Shown piece after piece: positions 55,637 to 64,000 of a stretch of DNA of 64,000 nt. The notes under the pieces are model-generated. The model did not search any database. It had not been told where the DNA came from and saw nothing but the letters and a program-made list of their open reading frames with translations. Numbering within the stretch: the first letter of the stretch is position 1; each line of letters starts with the position of its first letter. The translations under genes and the position numbers were made by a program. This stretch comes from Domibacillus indicus (GTDB taxonomy: Bacteria > Bacillota > Bacilli > Bacillales > Domibacillaceae): the NCBI RefSeq assembly GCF_000970685.1, contig NZ_LAJB01000003.1, forward strand, positions 124,001-188,000, read 5' to 3'.

Positions 55637-55748
55637 GGGCTGGCGGCGAAGATTCCCTCAGGACGAGTGGACGAGCTGAAACAAGCGGTGCGAAGCGATG
55701 GTTTGGTGGTTCAGCGTTCGCTCCGGCTGTTAGCGAAGCCGCCAGCCC
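55637..55748. repeat. 112-bp element with perfect 11-bp terminal inverted repeats
   Basis: Starts GGGCTGGCGGC (55637-55647) and ends with its exact complement GCCGCCAGCCC (55738-55748). Inside, GAAGATTCCCTCAGG and GTTCAGCGTTCGCTC. The right half extends into sequence shared with 34175-34243. MITE-like or a structured intergenic repeat; no protein coding. Confidence 0.6.
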
Positions 55749-55807
55749 GCAGCTCTTTACACTTCTTTTTAAAAGGAATCTTACATGATAGGAAAAGACA
55801 AAAGCAA

Positions 55808-55838
55808 AGAGGACTGACGGCAAAGCCGCCAGTCCTCT
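55808..55838 (-). terminator. Terminator of the glycoside-catabolism operon
   Basis: AGAGGACTG-CGGC and GCCG-CAGTCCTCT arms (one mismatch) with a 3-base loop, T-rich on the minus-strand 3' side, 8 bases after the last stop. Confidence 0.85.
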
Positions 55839-55845
55839 TCACTTT

Positions 55846-56814
55846 TTAAGCCCACCACATTTCTCCCGCTGATTCACGGATCAGCACATCACTCAAATTT
55901 TTCACGGCACGGCTGAATCCTTCATCAATGGACATAATAGGGTCTTCATGCTCAATGCTTACAACATAATCATAGTTGTACATGCGAAGAGCACTCATCA
56001 TATCTGACCATTCCTGCAGGCTGTGGCCGCAGCCGACACTGCGGAATGTCCATGAGCGTGTCTGAACATTTCCATATGGCTGCATATCTGTTAAGCCGTA
56101 CATATTCACATTATCCTGGTCAATGTACGTGTCTTTTGCATGGAAATGATGAATGGCGCCGGCTTTGCCAAGAATTTTAATCGCTGCCACCGGATCGATT
56201 CCCTGCCACCACATATGGCTTGGATCTAAATTGGCGCCGATCGCGTCACAGGTTGCTTCACGAAGCTTCAGCATTGTATAAGGCGTGTGCACAAGAAACC
56301 CGCCATGCAGCTCTAAACCAATTTTCACGTTATGGCTTTTAGCAAGCTCGCCAATTTCCTTCCAGTATGGGATCAATTTTTTCTCCCACTGCCAGGTTAA
56401 AATATCATGGTATTCAGGAGGCCATGGAACAACCGGCCAGTTCGGCTGCTTTGCTTCTTCCGAGTCACCCGGCGTACCGGAAAAGCAGTTGACAACCGGC
56501 ACGTTTAAAAGAGAAGCCAGCTTGATTGTTTTGCGCAGTACTGAATCACATTCTTCCGCAAAGTCCCTGTCCGGCGTCAGCGGGTTGCCGTGGCAGCTGA
56601 ATGCGCTGATAGTAAGGCCGCGGGATGTAACGGCCTGAAGATAATCGGCGCGTTTCTTTTCATCCTCCAGCAATTCATCAAGCGGGCAGTGGACATTGCC
56701 CGGATAACACCCTGTGCCGATTTCCACGGCATCCAATCCGGCTGCTTTCACATGATCCAGCATTTCTTCAAACGATTTATTCGCAAAAAGAACCGTAAAT
56801 ACACCTAACTTCAA
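55846..56814 (-). CDS. Sugar phosphate isomerase/epimerase (AP-endonuclease-2-type TIM barrel)
   Basis: About 322 residues in the xylose-isomerase-like TIM barrel family. It has the opening LGVFTVLFANKSFEEMLDHVKAAGLDAVEIG and putative metal ligands in IGLELHG (Glu), ANLDPSHMWW (Asp/His), HHFHAKD (His) and VSIEHEDP (Glu). Such proteins act on sugars next to Gfo/Idh/MocA enzymes; some hydrolyse or epimerise 3-keto-sugars. It is the last gene of the operon. A TTG at 56814 has GGAG eight bases upstream; a GTG nine bases earlier overlaps that site. Confidence 0.87.
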   Translation of the reverse strand: MKLGVFTVLFANKSFEEMLDHVKAAGLDAVEIGTGCYPGNVHCPLDELLEDEKKRADYLQAVTSRGLTISAFSCHGNPLTPDRDFAEECDSVLRKTIKLASLLNVPVVNCFSGTPGDSEEAKQPNWPVVPWPPEYHDILTWQWEKKLIPYWKEIGELAKSHNVKIGLELHGGFLVHTPYTMLKLREATCDAIGANLDPSHMWWQGIDPVAAIKILGKAGAIHHFHAKDTYIDQDNVNMYGLTDMQPYGNVQTRSWTFRSVGCGHSLQEWSDMMSALRMYNYDYVVSIEHEDPIMSIDEGFSRAVKNLSDVLIRESAGEMWWA

Positions 56815-56899
56815 GTCGATCACTCCTTTTTTAATGTCGATACTTTTAATAGGGCCGCCTTATGCTTACTGCTGTGAAATCGGCGATTTTTCTTTCTTT

Positions 56900-57937
56900 T
56901 TATCTGATTCTAACACTGTGGCCAATTTTGGCACTTTCATAGACAGAGTCAATAATGCTTGTTACATACATGGATTCTTCCGGACTTGACATTGGCGTGC
57001 TTTCTCCAAAGCAGCAGGAAACAAAATGTTCCGCCTGCAGGATCGCGAATGGTTTTTCTTCTGGAATCCAGGCAATCTCGGAATTAACAAGAACACCGTG
57101 CTGGGATTTATTTAAGCGGAGCGGAAAAACTTCAATACCGCCTTCCGTGCCCGAAATGCTGATCGTCTCTTCGTCTTCCGGAATGTTTGCCGCCCATGAC
57201 GTTTCCAGCATAACGACTGCTCCATTCTCAAGACGGATAAAAGCTGTCGCATGGTCTTCCACTTCAAATGTCGCCGGATTGATTGTACCCCATTCATTCA
57301 CCATATCCTTTTGCATGCTCAAGTGATTGAATGTCGTCCCGCTTACTTCGTACGGCTTTGAGCTCCCTGTCAGCCACATGGCTAAATCAAGCAAATGGCA
57401 GCCATAATCAATGAGTGCGCCGCCGCCCTGCAGCTCGCGGTTCGTGAATACGCCCCAGCCGGGCACTTTCCGGCGCCGCATTGATTTAATCCGAATTACA
57501 AGCGGCCGGCCAATTTCCCCGCTGTCGATCAGCTTTTTCGCCGCCCGGGACTCCTTCATAAACCGCCAGTGATAAGCAATAAGCAGGACCTTCCCGGATT
57601 TTTTGGCTGCAGCCACCATTTCCTCGCATTCTTTTGTATTCAATGCCATTGGTTTTTCACACATGACGTGAACACCGGCATTTAATGCCTGGACGGCAGC
57701 AGGCGCATGAAATTTATTCGGCGTTGTAATTAAAAGAGCGTCAATCTTGCCCAGCATTTCTTCAAGGCTTGTGCAGACATACTTGACGCCGAATTTTTCG
57801 GCGGCTTCCTTCGCACGCTCTTCGTTTACATCCATCACAGCCGTGATTTCTGCTTCCTTTACATGCTTAAAAGCAGGAATATGCCGTTCCATCGCAATCG
57901 CGCCTGTGCCTAAAACGCCGATTCTCAGTTTTGTCAT
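56900..57937 (-). CDS. Gfo/Idh/MocA oxidoreductase (first of two)
   Basis: A 345-residue NAD(P)-dependent sugar dehydrogenase. The Rossmann motif is IGVLGTGAIAMERHIPAFKHV, then the family EKPMALNTKECEEM with catalytic Lys, and the C-terminal sheet domain with YGCHLLDLAMWLTG holding the active-site His region. Such enzymes oxidise sugar hydroxyls, often at C3, or reduce the keto product. It lies 18 bases after the second Gfo/Idh/MocA gene in the same operon. Confidence 0.9.
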   Translation of the reverse strand: MTKLRIGVLGTGAIAMERHIPAFKHVKEAEITAVMDVNEERAKEAAEKFGVKYVCTSLEEMLGKIDALLITTPNKFHAPAAVQALNAGVHVMCEKPMALNTKECEEMVAAAKKSGKVLLIAYHWRFMKESRAAKKLIDSGEIGRPLVIRIKSMRRRKVPGWGVFTNRELQGGGALIDYGCHLLDLAMWLTGSSKPYEVSGTTFNHLSMQKDMVNEWGTINPATFEVEDHATAFIRLENGAVVMLETSWAANIPEDEETISISGTEGGIEVFPLRLNKSQHGVLVNSEIAWIPEEKPFAILQAEHFVSCCFGESTPMSSPEESMYVTSIIDSVYESAKIGHSVRIR

Positions 57938-57955
57938 GTTGGGTCACCTCTTCCA

Positions 57956-58981
57956 TTAAATACGGACGATTTGTTTCGTTTCGTTTGATTCAAGTGCTGC
58001 CAAAATAACCTGGAGTGATTTTTTGCCTTCCTGCCCGCAGACAGGCGGTGTTTTGTTTTCAAGAATGCTGTGGACAAAGTATTCTACTACACGTGAGTCT
58101 GACTGCTTGCCTTCTTCATTTGACTGAATGGCTCCCAGGCTGTGGCGCTCGCTGCTGCCATTTTTGTATTGAATAATAAGCGAATAGTCTGGATCATCTT
58201 CCAGCCGCAGGATACCGTTTTCCGCATAAATAACGGTTGAGTTATCCTCGCCGCCATTATAGGCCCAGCTCGCAGCCAGTGTACCGATAATGCCGCTTTC
58301 TGATTTTAAAATGCAGACTGCATTATCATCAACAGTCGAATTTGCTTTTGCCGATCCTTCTACAAACGCGGCTGCTTCCACAAATTCCTCGCCGATCAAA
58401 TACCGCATTAAATCGGTTTTATGAACGCCAAGGTCTCCCATCGCTCCGATAAAGGCCAATTCTTTTTTAAAAAACCAGCTGTCGGTTCCGTCTGCACTCC
58501 AATTTTCCGGCCCGCCATGGCCAAATGCGGTGCGGAAGCTGTAAATCTTTCCGAGTGTGCCGCTTTCAATAATGCTGCGTGCTTTCACATGGGAAGCAAC
58601 AAAGCGCTGGTTGTGGGCAATCATTAATTTTTTGCCGCTTGCTTCTGCTGCTTGAATCATAGCATCTGCTTCTTCACGGGACGTAGCCATCGGCTTTTCA
58701 CAAAGAACATGCTTTCCTGCCTGAAGCGCCGCAATGGAAATCGGCGCATGCAGGGAGTTAGGTGTACAAACGCTTACCGCATCAATGTCTTCATTAGCGA
58801 GCAGCTCCTCATAGCTTGTATAAGCTATGGCATTGTATTGCTTTGCATACTCCTGCGCGCGCTCTTCTACAATATCGCAAAAAGCGGCAATTTCCACATT
58901 TTCATTTGCTGCATATTCTGGAATGTGACGGTGTCTGGCAATGCTTCCACAGCCGATCACTCCTATTTTAAGTATAGACAT
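57956..58981 (-). CDS. Gfo/Idh/MocA oxidoreductase (second of two)
   Basis: 341 residues: Rossmann motif IGVIGCGSIARHRHIPEYAAN, the Lys motif CEKPMATSREEADAM, and MGDLGVHKTDLMRYLIG in the substrate domain. It differs enough from its neighbour to suggest two distinct steps, such as oxidation of a glycoside and reduction of a later keto-sugar. It starts 5 bases after the ThuA gene stop. Confidence 0.9.
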   Translation of the reverse strand: MSILKIGVIGCGSIARHRHIPEYAANENVEIAAFCDIVEERAQEYAKQYNAIAYTSYEELLANEDIDAVSVCTPNSLHAPISIAALQAGKHVLCEKPMATSREEADAMIQAAEASGKKLMIAHNQRFVASHVKARSIIESGTLGKIYSFRTAFGHGGPENWSADGTDSWFFKKELAFIGAMGDLGVHKTDLMRYLIGEEFVEAAAFVEGSAKANSTVDDNAVCILKSESGIIGTLAASWAYNGGEDNSTVIYAENGILRLEDDPDYSLIIQYKNGSSERHSLGAIQSNEEGKQSDSRVVEYFVHSILENKTPPVCGQEGKKSLQVILAALESNETKQIVRI

Positions 58982-58986
58982 TACCG

Positions 58987-59706
58987 TTATTCTCCTTTTA
59001 ACGTTTCAATTGGTTGTGCGTTTCCGTAGACCGGGCGTTCCCGTTTAACAGGCGCAGCCCATTTTACTGCGTTTTGAATTACTTTCTGGACGTTCTCGTT
59101 ATAGTATGTAGGATGTGTTTCATGTCCAGGTCGGAAGTAAAAGATTTTGCCGTTGCCCCGTTTGTATGTAACACCGCTGCGGAATACTTCTCCGCCTTCA
59201 AACCAGCTCATAAAAACAAGTTCATCCGGAGCTGGAATGTCAAAGTGCTCCCCGTACATTTCTTCATGCTCCAATTCGAAATACTCCCCAATGCCTTCTG
59301 CGATCGGGTGGGCGGGGTCTACTACCCAGAGACGCTCTTTTTCCCCTGCTTCACGCCACTTCAAGTCGCAGGAAGTGCCCATTAGTGTTTTAAAGATTTT
59401 TGAAAAATGGCCGGAATGAAGAACAATCAGCCCCATCCCATCAAGCACACGCTGCTGCACTTTCTTTACGATTTCATCACTGACTTCTTCATGCGCGACA
59501 TGCCCCCACCATAAAAGGACATCGGTATTATTGAGTACGTCATCTGTCAGCCCGTGTTCTGCTTCATCCAGTGTTGCTGTTTGAACGGTGCGGCCTTCTT
59601 CCTTCAAAAAGCCGGCAATCACTTCGTGGATACCGTCGGGGTAAATCTCTTTAACGGTGTCTTTGTTTTTTTCATGACGAAATTCGTTCCACACTGTTAC
59701 TTTCAT
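58987..59706 (-). CDS. ThuA-domain protein
   Basis: A 239-residue protein of the ThuA family (trehalose utilisation; class I amidotransferase-like fold). It has the start [28 protein letters not shown] split by the motif [27 protein letters not shown] and [13 protein letters not shown]. In Sinorhizobium, thuAB encode ThuA and a Gfo/Idh/MocA protein for disaccharide use through 3-keto sugars. It overlaps the LacI gene end by 4 bases and precedes the two oxidoreductases. Confidence 0.9.
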   Translation of the reverse strand: MKVTVWNEFRHEKNKDTVKEIYPDGIHEVIAGFLKEEGRTVQTATLDEAEHGLTDDVLNNTDVLLWWGHVAHEEVSDEIVKKVQQRVLDGMGLIVLHSGHFSKIFKTLMGTSCDLKWREAGEKERLWVVDPAHPIAEGIGEYFELEHEEMYGEHFDIPAPDELVFMSWFEGGEVFRSGVTYKRGNGKIFYFRPGHETHPTYYNENVQKVIQNAVKWAAPVKRERPVYGNAQPIETLKGE

Positions 59707-60737
59707 ATCATCGCCCCATTCGTTTTATTTTTTCTGCATGATTCCCGCACCACAATGGATGTTGGCACAAGAATATTTCGTTTCATCATATCCGGTTTTT
59801 CCAAAAGGTCAACAAGCGTTTTCGCTGCTTCAAAGCCGAGCTGAAAAGCATGGATATCCACGGTCGTCATCGGAGGGCTGGAAAGCTCAGACAGCATTGA
59901 ATCCATAAAAGTAGTAATCGCCATTTCATCCGGCACACGAATTCCCCGCTCGTACAGAGCAGACAAAAGGCTCATGCCCATTAACTCATCCGTTGTTACA
60001 ATGGCTGTTGGCCTCGGATTCATTTCCAGAATCTCGGCGACCGTTTCTCTTGCGCTGTCTCTTGAAATTTCTTTTCTAAAAAGTAGTTCCGACTGGATGT
60101 CCGCAAGCTTTAAAGCCTGTTTATATCCTTGTTCACGATCTTTATGAACTTCAAACCTCGGATCGCCGCCAACATAAGCAATATACTCATGGCCCGCCCG
60201 GATTAAATAGTCGGTAATATCGCGCGCCGCTTTTACATTATCATTATCCACATACATGACTTTATCTATGTGGTCTGTTGGCCTGCCAATCATAACAAAC
60301 GGGAAATCCTGCTCTAAAAGCAGTTGCAGCACCGGGTCATTATCCTGGGAATAAAGCATAATCATGCCATCAACGCTTTTCCCCTGCACCATATTGACCA
60401 CTTCATGATAAATCTCTTCATCTGATTCACCGCATGTCATTAAAACGCTGTATTTCTTTTCGTGCAGCAAATCGCTCATCCCCTGGAGAGCTACCGGAAA
60501 AAACGGATCAGACAGCGATCGTTTTGATGAAGTTTTCCGAATAATCCCGATTGTCTGCGAGGACTGTGTGACAAGCTTTCTTGCCAGCAAATTCGGATGG
60601 TAGCCAAGCTCCTGCATCACTTTTCTTACTTTTTCTTTTGTTTCCTGCGTAATTTTTGGATGATCTGCAATAACACGGGAGACAGTCGACGGTGCAACCT
60701 GCGCCCTTTTTGCCACATCTTTTATTGTTACAGCCAT
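59703..60737 (-). CDS. LacI-family repressor
   Basis: About 344 residues: N-terminal LacI helix-turn-helix [20 protein letters not shown] and hinge helix [12 protein letters not shown], then the periplasmic-binding-like effector domain ([25 protein letters not shown] ... [16 protein letters not shown]). The ATG at 60737 follows AAGGGAGG; the longer frame is the promoter. It should regulate the sugar-import and catabolic genes around it. Its own promoter region (60738-60940) has an inverted-repeat candidate operator. Confidence 0.9.
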   Translation of the reverse strand: MAVTIKDVAKRAQVAPSTVSRVIADHPKITQETKEKVRKVMQELGYHPNLLARKLVTQSSQTIGIIRKTSSKRSLSDPFFPVALQGMSDLLHEKKYSVLMTCGESDEEIYHEVVNMVQGKSVDGMIMLYSQDNDPVLQLLLEQDFPFVMIGRPTDHIDKVMYVDNDNVKAARDITDYLIRAGHEYIAYVGGDPRFEVHKDREQGYKQALKLADIQSELLFRKEISRDSARETVAEILEMNPRPTAIVTTDELMGMSLLSALYERGIRVPDEMAITTFMDSMLSELSSPPMTTVDIHAFQLGFEAAKTLVDLLEKPDMMKRNILVPTSIVVRESCRKNKTNGAMI

Positions 60738-60795
60738 GACCGAATCCTCCCTTTTCTTGTTTATAGTACCATTTTTCAAAAAATAAGAAAGTATA

Positions 60796-60816
60796 TCGTT
60801 TTCAAAAGAAAATCGA
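60796..60816. promoter_or_regulatory. Candidate LacI-type operator
   Basis: TCGTTTTC-AAAA-GAAAATCGA: near-inverted repeat (one base asymmetric) about 60 bases before the LacI gene start. Autoregulation is likely for this family. Confidence 0.4.
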
Positions 60817-60940
60817 ATAGAAACTACTGAAGGCTGTCCGTCTTTATACACAGTCAACAATAAAGGTTTCCTGTTTATACGGTGCCGCAGCCGGTCCTAT
60901 TAGTCTCGCACTGGGGCAGCCTTTCCAAAGGCGATTTCGA

Positions 60941-61759
60941 TTATTTGACCGCTCCCTCGGATACTCCTTTGATAATTTGCTTCTGGGCAAAAAAGTACGC
61001 GATAATAACCGGAATAATGGAAATCGTCAGGCCGGCAAGAGCAAGATGCCACTGCTTTGTGTATTGGCCAAAGAATAAGAAAAGCTTTAGTGGGATTGTA
61101 TCCGTTCCATCTCCGCTGATAACAAGGGACGGCAGCAGGAAGTCGTTCCAGATCCAAATCACATTCAAAATCCCTACTGTAATCGAAATTGGCTTTAAAA
61201 GAGGAAAAATAATGTACCAGAAAGTTTGGAACCGGTTACAGCCGTCGATCGTTGCTGCTTCATCCAGCGACTTCGAAATCCCTTTTAAGGCACCGTGGTA
61301 AAGGAAAATCGACAGGCTGCAGCCAAATCCGAGATACATAAAGATAAGCCCGTAAAAGTTAAGCGCGTTTACTTTTCCAAAAATAGAAACGAGCGGGATC
61401 ATAACCGACTGGAATGGGATCAGCATGGCAGCAACAAAGACGAAGAAAAGAATGTTGCTCAGCTTGCTTCCGTTCCGTGACAGTGCATAAGCTGCCATCG
61501 CGGAGAAAAAGAGAATAATCGCCACGCTCAGGACTGTTACAAGCATTGAATTCATAAACGTCTGCAAAAAGGTCAGTTCTTCAAAGGCCTGCTTGAAGTT
61601 ATCAAACGTAAAGGTTTCTGGCAGCTTCAATGTATTAGTAAAAATCTCGCGTTTTGTTTTAAACGCGTTGGCAATCATTAAGTAGAAAGGCGAGATCCAA
61701 AGAAGAGCCAGCAAAAGGCCAATAATCTCCAGGGTCCATCTTTTTCCCGACTTTTTCAT
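60941..61759 (-). CDS. Sugar ABC transporter permease (MalG type)
   Basis: A 272-residue permease with six membrane helices and the EAA loop EAATIDGCNRFQTFWYIIFPLLKP that contacts the ATPase. It is the CUT1-family partner of the preceding permease; their genes share one base (TAATG). No ATPase is encoded in the operon, which points to MsmX. Confidence 0.92.
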   Translation of the reverse strand: MKKSGKRWTLEIIGLLLALLWISPFYLMIANAFKTKREIFTNTLKLPETFTFDNFKQAFEELTFLQTFMNSMLVTVLSVAIILFFSAMAAYALSRNGSKLSNILFFVFVAAMLIPFQSVMIPLVSIFGKVNALNFYGLIFMYLGFGCSLSIFLYHGALKGISKSLDEAATIDGCNRFQTFWYIIFPLLKPISITVGILNVIWIWNDFLLPSLVISGDGTDTIPLKLFLFFGQYTKQWHLALAGLTISIIPVIIAYFFAQKQIIKGVSEGAVK

Positions 61760-62619
61760 TACATCTCTACCTCCTTTTTCTTGTTAACGTAAACCTGCGT
61801 CAGTGAAATAATGGCGACAATGATAAAGAAGATAACCGCTTTTGCCTGCGCTTCCGCCATCTGGTTTAACTGAAACGCTGTTTGAACGATGTCCATTGCG
61901 ACCATTTTCGTAGATTCAAAGGGACCGCCGTTTGTAAGTGACAGGTTTTGATCATAAATTTTAAAAGCATTGGACAGGGTCAAAAATAAGCTGACGGTAA
62001 ACGCCGGCATAACAAGCGGGAAGGTGATGTTACGGAAACGCTGCCATGGGTTGGCGCCATCGATTTCCGCCGCTTCAAGCAAGTCTTTCGGCACATTTTC
62101 CAGATATGCAATATAGATAATCATAATGTAACCAGCCATCTGCCAGCTCATCAGGATCACCATTCCCCAGAATCCCGTTTGCGAATCGGAAAGCCAGCCC
62201 TGCAGCCACTCAATGCCTGTTGCCCGGCCAATCGCATCAAACGCTTTTGTAAAAATAAACTGCCAGATAAAGCCGAGAATCAATCCGCCGATCAGGTTTG
62301 GCATAAAAAAGATCGTCCGCAGCACATTCTTGGATTTAATGTAGGATGTAACAAGCATGGCGAGGCCGAGCCCCATAATGTTGATCACAATAACAGAAGC
62401 AATGGAGAATTTAAACGTGAACCAGAGTGAATTTAAAAAGCTTTGATCGCTGAACAGCTCGATATAGTTTTTAACGCCGATAAATTCAGCCGCGTTCACT
62501 CCGTCCCAGTCTGTAAATGAGTACACAATGCCATAAATCAAGGGCAGCAGCACAACGGTTCCAAGCGCAAACAGAACAGGCGCCAGGAAAAGCCAAAACG
62601 CAAAATCTTTGTTTCTCAT
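61759..62619 (-). CDS. Sugar ABC transporter permease (MalF type)
   Basis: A 286-residue CUT1-family permease with six helices and the EAA loop EAAEIDGANPWQRFRNITFPL. It follows the binding-protein gene across an intercistronic hairpin that could keep binding-protein mRNA more abundant. Together with the next permease it forms the import channel. Confidence 0.92.
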   Translation of the reverse strand: MRNKDFAFWLFLAPVLFALGTVVLLPLIYGIVYSFTDWDGVNAAEFIGVKNYIELFSDQSFLNSLWFTFKFSIASVIVINIMGLGLAMLVTSYIKSKNVLRTIFFMPNLIGGLILGFIWQFIFTKAFDAIGRATGIEWLQGWLSDSQTGFWGMVILMSWQMAGYIMIIYIAYLENVPKDLLEAAEIDGANPWQRFRNITFPLVMPAFTVSLFLTLSNAFKIYDQNLSLTNGGPFESTKMVAMDIVQTAFQLNQMAEAQAKAVIFFIIVAIISLTQVYVNKKKEVEM

Positions 62620-62655
62620 GCTGGTTAAACCTCGTTTCAGTTTAATTTAGGGAAA

Positions 62656-62693
62656 GAAAAAGATAACAGAGCAGAAAGCCCGTTATCTTTTTC
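62656..62693 (-). terminator. Intercistronic hairpin between binding-protein and permease genes
   Basis: GAAAAAGATAAC and GTTATCTTTTTC, perfect 12-bp arms and a 14-base loop. T-rich on the 3' side, so it may partly terminate or protect the upstream message. Confidence 0.7.
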
Positions 62694-62706
62694 TGTTTTC
62701 AGTGGC

Positions 62707-63999
62707 TTACTGGCGCGCTTTTTTCCAGTCATCTTTTGCTGCTTGAATTGCTTCTTCCCATGAAGCTTCGCCAGCAAGGTATTTTTGAAGATGCGCGCCT
62801 AAGATATCGCTCCAGCCTACAGGGTAGCCAAGGAATACCCAGCCCTGTGTGTTGCCTGCTTCTGCATATTCATAAATGGTTTTTGAAAGCGGATCGGCAA
62901 CTTTGTCTGCATCATATCCTTCATAAGCCGGAATAAATTTAAATTGCGTCAACACCGCTTCTTTTCCTTCATCAGAAGTGTAAAGCCAGTCAAGGAAGTC
63001 TTTTGCAGCCTGCTGTTCTTCTTCTTCGGCGTTTTTATTGACCGCCCAGTACTGTGGAACACCAACCGGCATTTTCATTTCGCCGTCTACTGGAATCGGG
63101 AAGATGCCGACATTTTCAGCAAGTTCCGGGTCCATCTGCTCGATCGTTGGATATACCCAGTTTCCTTGCTTGATCATTGCCACACGGCCTGTTGAAAACA
63201 GCTCTTCTACCTGCTGTGAATAGTCAAGGCTCAAGACCGGCTGTACAGAGTATTTATTTTGCAGGTCAATATACTCTTTGTATTGATCCGCTTTTGTAAA
63301 TGGCGTTTCTTTTGCTTCAAACGCTTTCATCACACTTCCTTCGAAGTCATCTGCCATGAAAGAGTTAGAGCCGTGGTTTCCTTCTGTCCATTTTTCCTTG
63401 CCTGCAAAAGCGAACACAGCATCAATACCAAGCTCGTCCTTTTTGCTGTCAAGCGTTTCAACGACTTTTGTCAAGTCTTCCATTGACTTGATAGACTCGG
63501 CATCTACGCCGGCTTCCTCAAAAATCTGTTTATTATAAACAAATCCGTATCCTTCCTGGTTATAAGGAAGACCCAGCACCTGCTCACCTTCCGTTACGCT
63601 TTCTAATGTACCGTCAAGTGCCGCTCCGGCCGCTTCTGTATCACTTACGTCTATTAATCTGTCGCGATATTGCTGTACATCAACCGCTCCATTGATATTG
63701 AAGATAGCCGGCTCGTCGCCCGAAGCGAATTTTGATTTCAGCGCTGAAGCATAGTCGTTACCGCCGCCGACTGTTTCAACCTTAATATCAACATCCGGAT
63801 TTTGTTCCTCATACTGCTTGGCAAGCTCTTCAAACTGTTCCTTGAACTCTACCTTAAACTGAAAGATATCTACAACTGTTTGATCGCCGCTTCCGCCGCC
63901 GGAGCCTCCTGATGCGTTCTCATCTTTTTCAGCTGTGGAACAGCCGGCAAGGCCAAGTAACAATGCGGATGAAAGTACCAATGCTTTTTTCTTAAACAC
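62707..63999 (-). CDS. Sugar ABC transporter substrate-binding lipoprotein
   Basis: About 430 residues: signal peptide with lipobox GLAGC near residue 20, a Gly/Ser linker, then a CUT1-type binding fold (VVDIFQFKVEFKEQFEELAKQYEEQNPDV, GLPYNQEGYGFVYNKQIFEEAGVD). The C-terminal part has MPVGVPQYWAVNKNAEEEEQQAAKDFLDWL. It captures an oligosaccharide or glycoside for the two permeases downstream. The visible start is a GTG at 63999, two bases from the window edge; the true start and its ribosome site may lie outside. Confidence 0.9.
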   Translation of the reverse strand: MFKKKALVLSSALLLGLAGCSTAEKDENASGGSGGGSGDQTVVDIFQFKVEFKEQFEELAKQYEEQNPDVDIKVETVGGGNDYASALKSKFASGDEPAIFNINGAVDVQQYRDRLIDVSDTEAAGAALDGTLESVTEGEQVLGLPYNQEGYGFVYNKQIFEEAGVDAESIKSMEDLTKVVETLDSKKDELGIDAVFAFAGKEKWTEGNHGSNSFMADDFEGSVMKAFEAKETPFTKADQYKEYIDLQNKYSVQPVLSLDYSQQVEELFSTGRVAMIKQGNWVYPTIEQMDPELAENVGIFPIPVDGEMKMPVGVPQYWAVNKNAEEEEQQAAKDFLDWLYTSDEGKEAVLTQFKFIPAYEGYDADKVADPLSKTIYEYAEAGNTQGWVFLGYPVGWSDILGAHLQKYLAGEASWEEAIQAAKDDWKKARQ

Positions 64000-64000
64000 G

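Noticed and set aside
55419-55823. 134-residue minus-strand ORF across the repeat region
   Set aside because: It runs through two GC-rich repeats and the operon terminator, has no ribosome site and odd composition (Arg/Ala/Pro-rich), so it is not a gene.
60920-60933. GCCTTTCCAAAGGC palindrome between permease and LacI genes
   Set aside because: Only a 6-bp stem with a 2-base loop and no T tract; it overlaps nothing that suggests an operator.

Overview
The window looks like a chromosomal segment of a spore-former-type Bacillaceae (low-GC Firmicute). Several genes read like Bacillus subtilis families (NiaP/YceI, YoxD, CatE, MsmX, YxkF, CydDC, a TerC protein behind a yybP-ykoY riboswitch), Shine-Dalgarno sites are strong GGAGG types, GTG and TTG starts occur, and CcpA-like cre sites are present. 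The genus cannot be fixed from the sequence alone. No rRNA, tRNA, CRISPR array or intact transposase was seen.

Region 1 (1-6.2 kb) holds an OmpR-type response regulator overlapping the start of its histidine kinase, a MEDS-PAS sporulation-type kinase, one or two tiny membrane-peptide ORFs, the niacin transporter NiaP, and a two-gene unit of a glycerol-1-phosphate dehydrogenase-like enzyme with a HAD phosphatase. Region 2 (6.5-25 kb) is mixed accessory and housekeeping content: a very large secreted protein fusing a rhamnogalacturonan acetylesterase to a PL11 rhamnogalacturonan lyase, a PAS-STAS regulator, a nitroreductase cluster, a YoxD-type reductase, a hydrolase/ArsR-type pair, CydDC, and an AraC regulator divergent from a family 3 glycosidase. 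Region 3 (25-27 kb) has CatE with a well-formed promoter and operator, and a TerC manganese-exporter-type gene under a Mn riboswitch.

Region 4 (27-51 kb) is an L-rhamnose utilisation locus. It contains a DeoR regulator and mutarotase (rhaM), a complete ribose/rhamnose-class ABC importer, a three-gene sensor unit (sugar-binding lipoprotein, YesM-type kinase, YesN/AraC-type regulator), aldo-keto reductases, an L-fucose-isomerase-like gene with its own AraC regulator, rhaD, a chemoreceptor, and rhaEW-rhaB-rhaA. Promoters of rhaM, rhaD and rhaEW share one architecture (TTCAAA, exactly 17 bp, a TATAAT-like -10) with a conserved AT-rich motif, and a related motif precedes the DeoR gene, so they probably form one regulon. 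The importer instead carries a near-perfect cre site and lies next to the sensor unit. A roughly 1.15-kb AT-rich segment carrying a DHFR/RibD-like gene lies between importer and sensor genes and is bounded by 20-bp direct repeats.

Region 5 (51-64 kb) holds a degenerate M50-like membrane protein, an MFS permease, the multi-client sugar ATPase MsmX with its YxkF-type neighbour, and an operon-like set of binding protein, two permeases, LacI regulator, ThuA protein, two Gfo/Idh/MocA oxidoreductases and a sugar isomerase/epimerase. This resembles oxidative glycoside-catabolism loci. It has no ATPase of its own, and MsmX is the obvious supplier. The most novel-looking non-coding structure is a pair of intergenic elements (about 6.33-6.43 kb and 16.10-16.21 kb) built from 9-bp units repeated every 20-21 bp and then inverted at the same phase.
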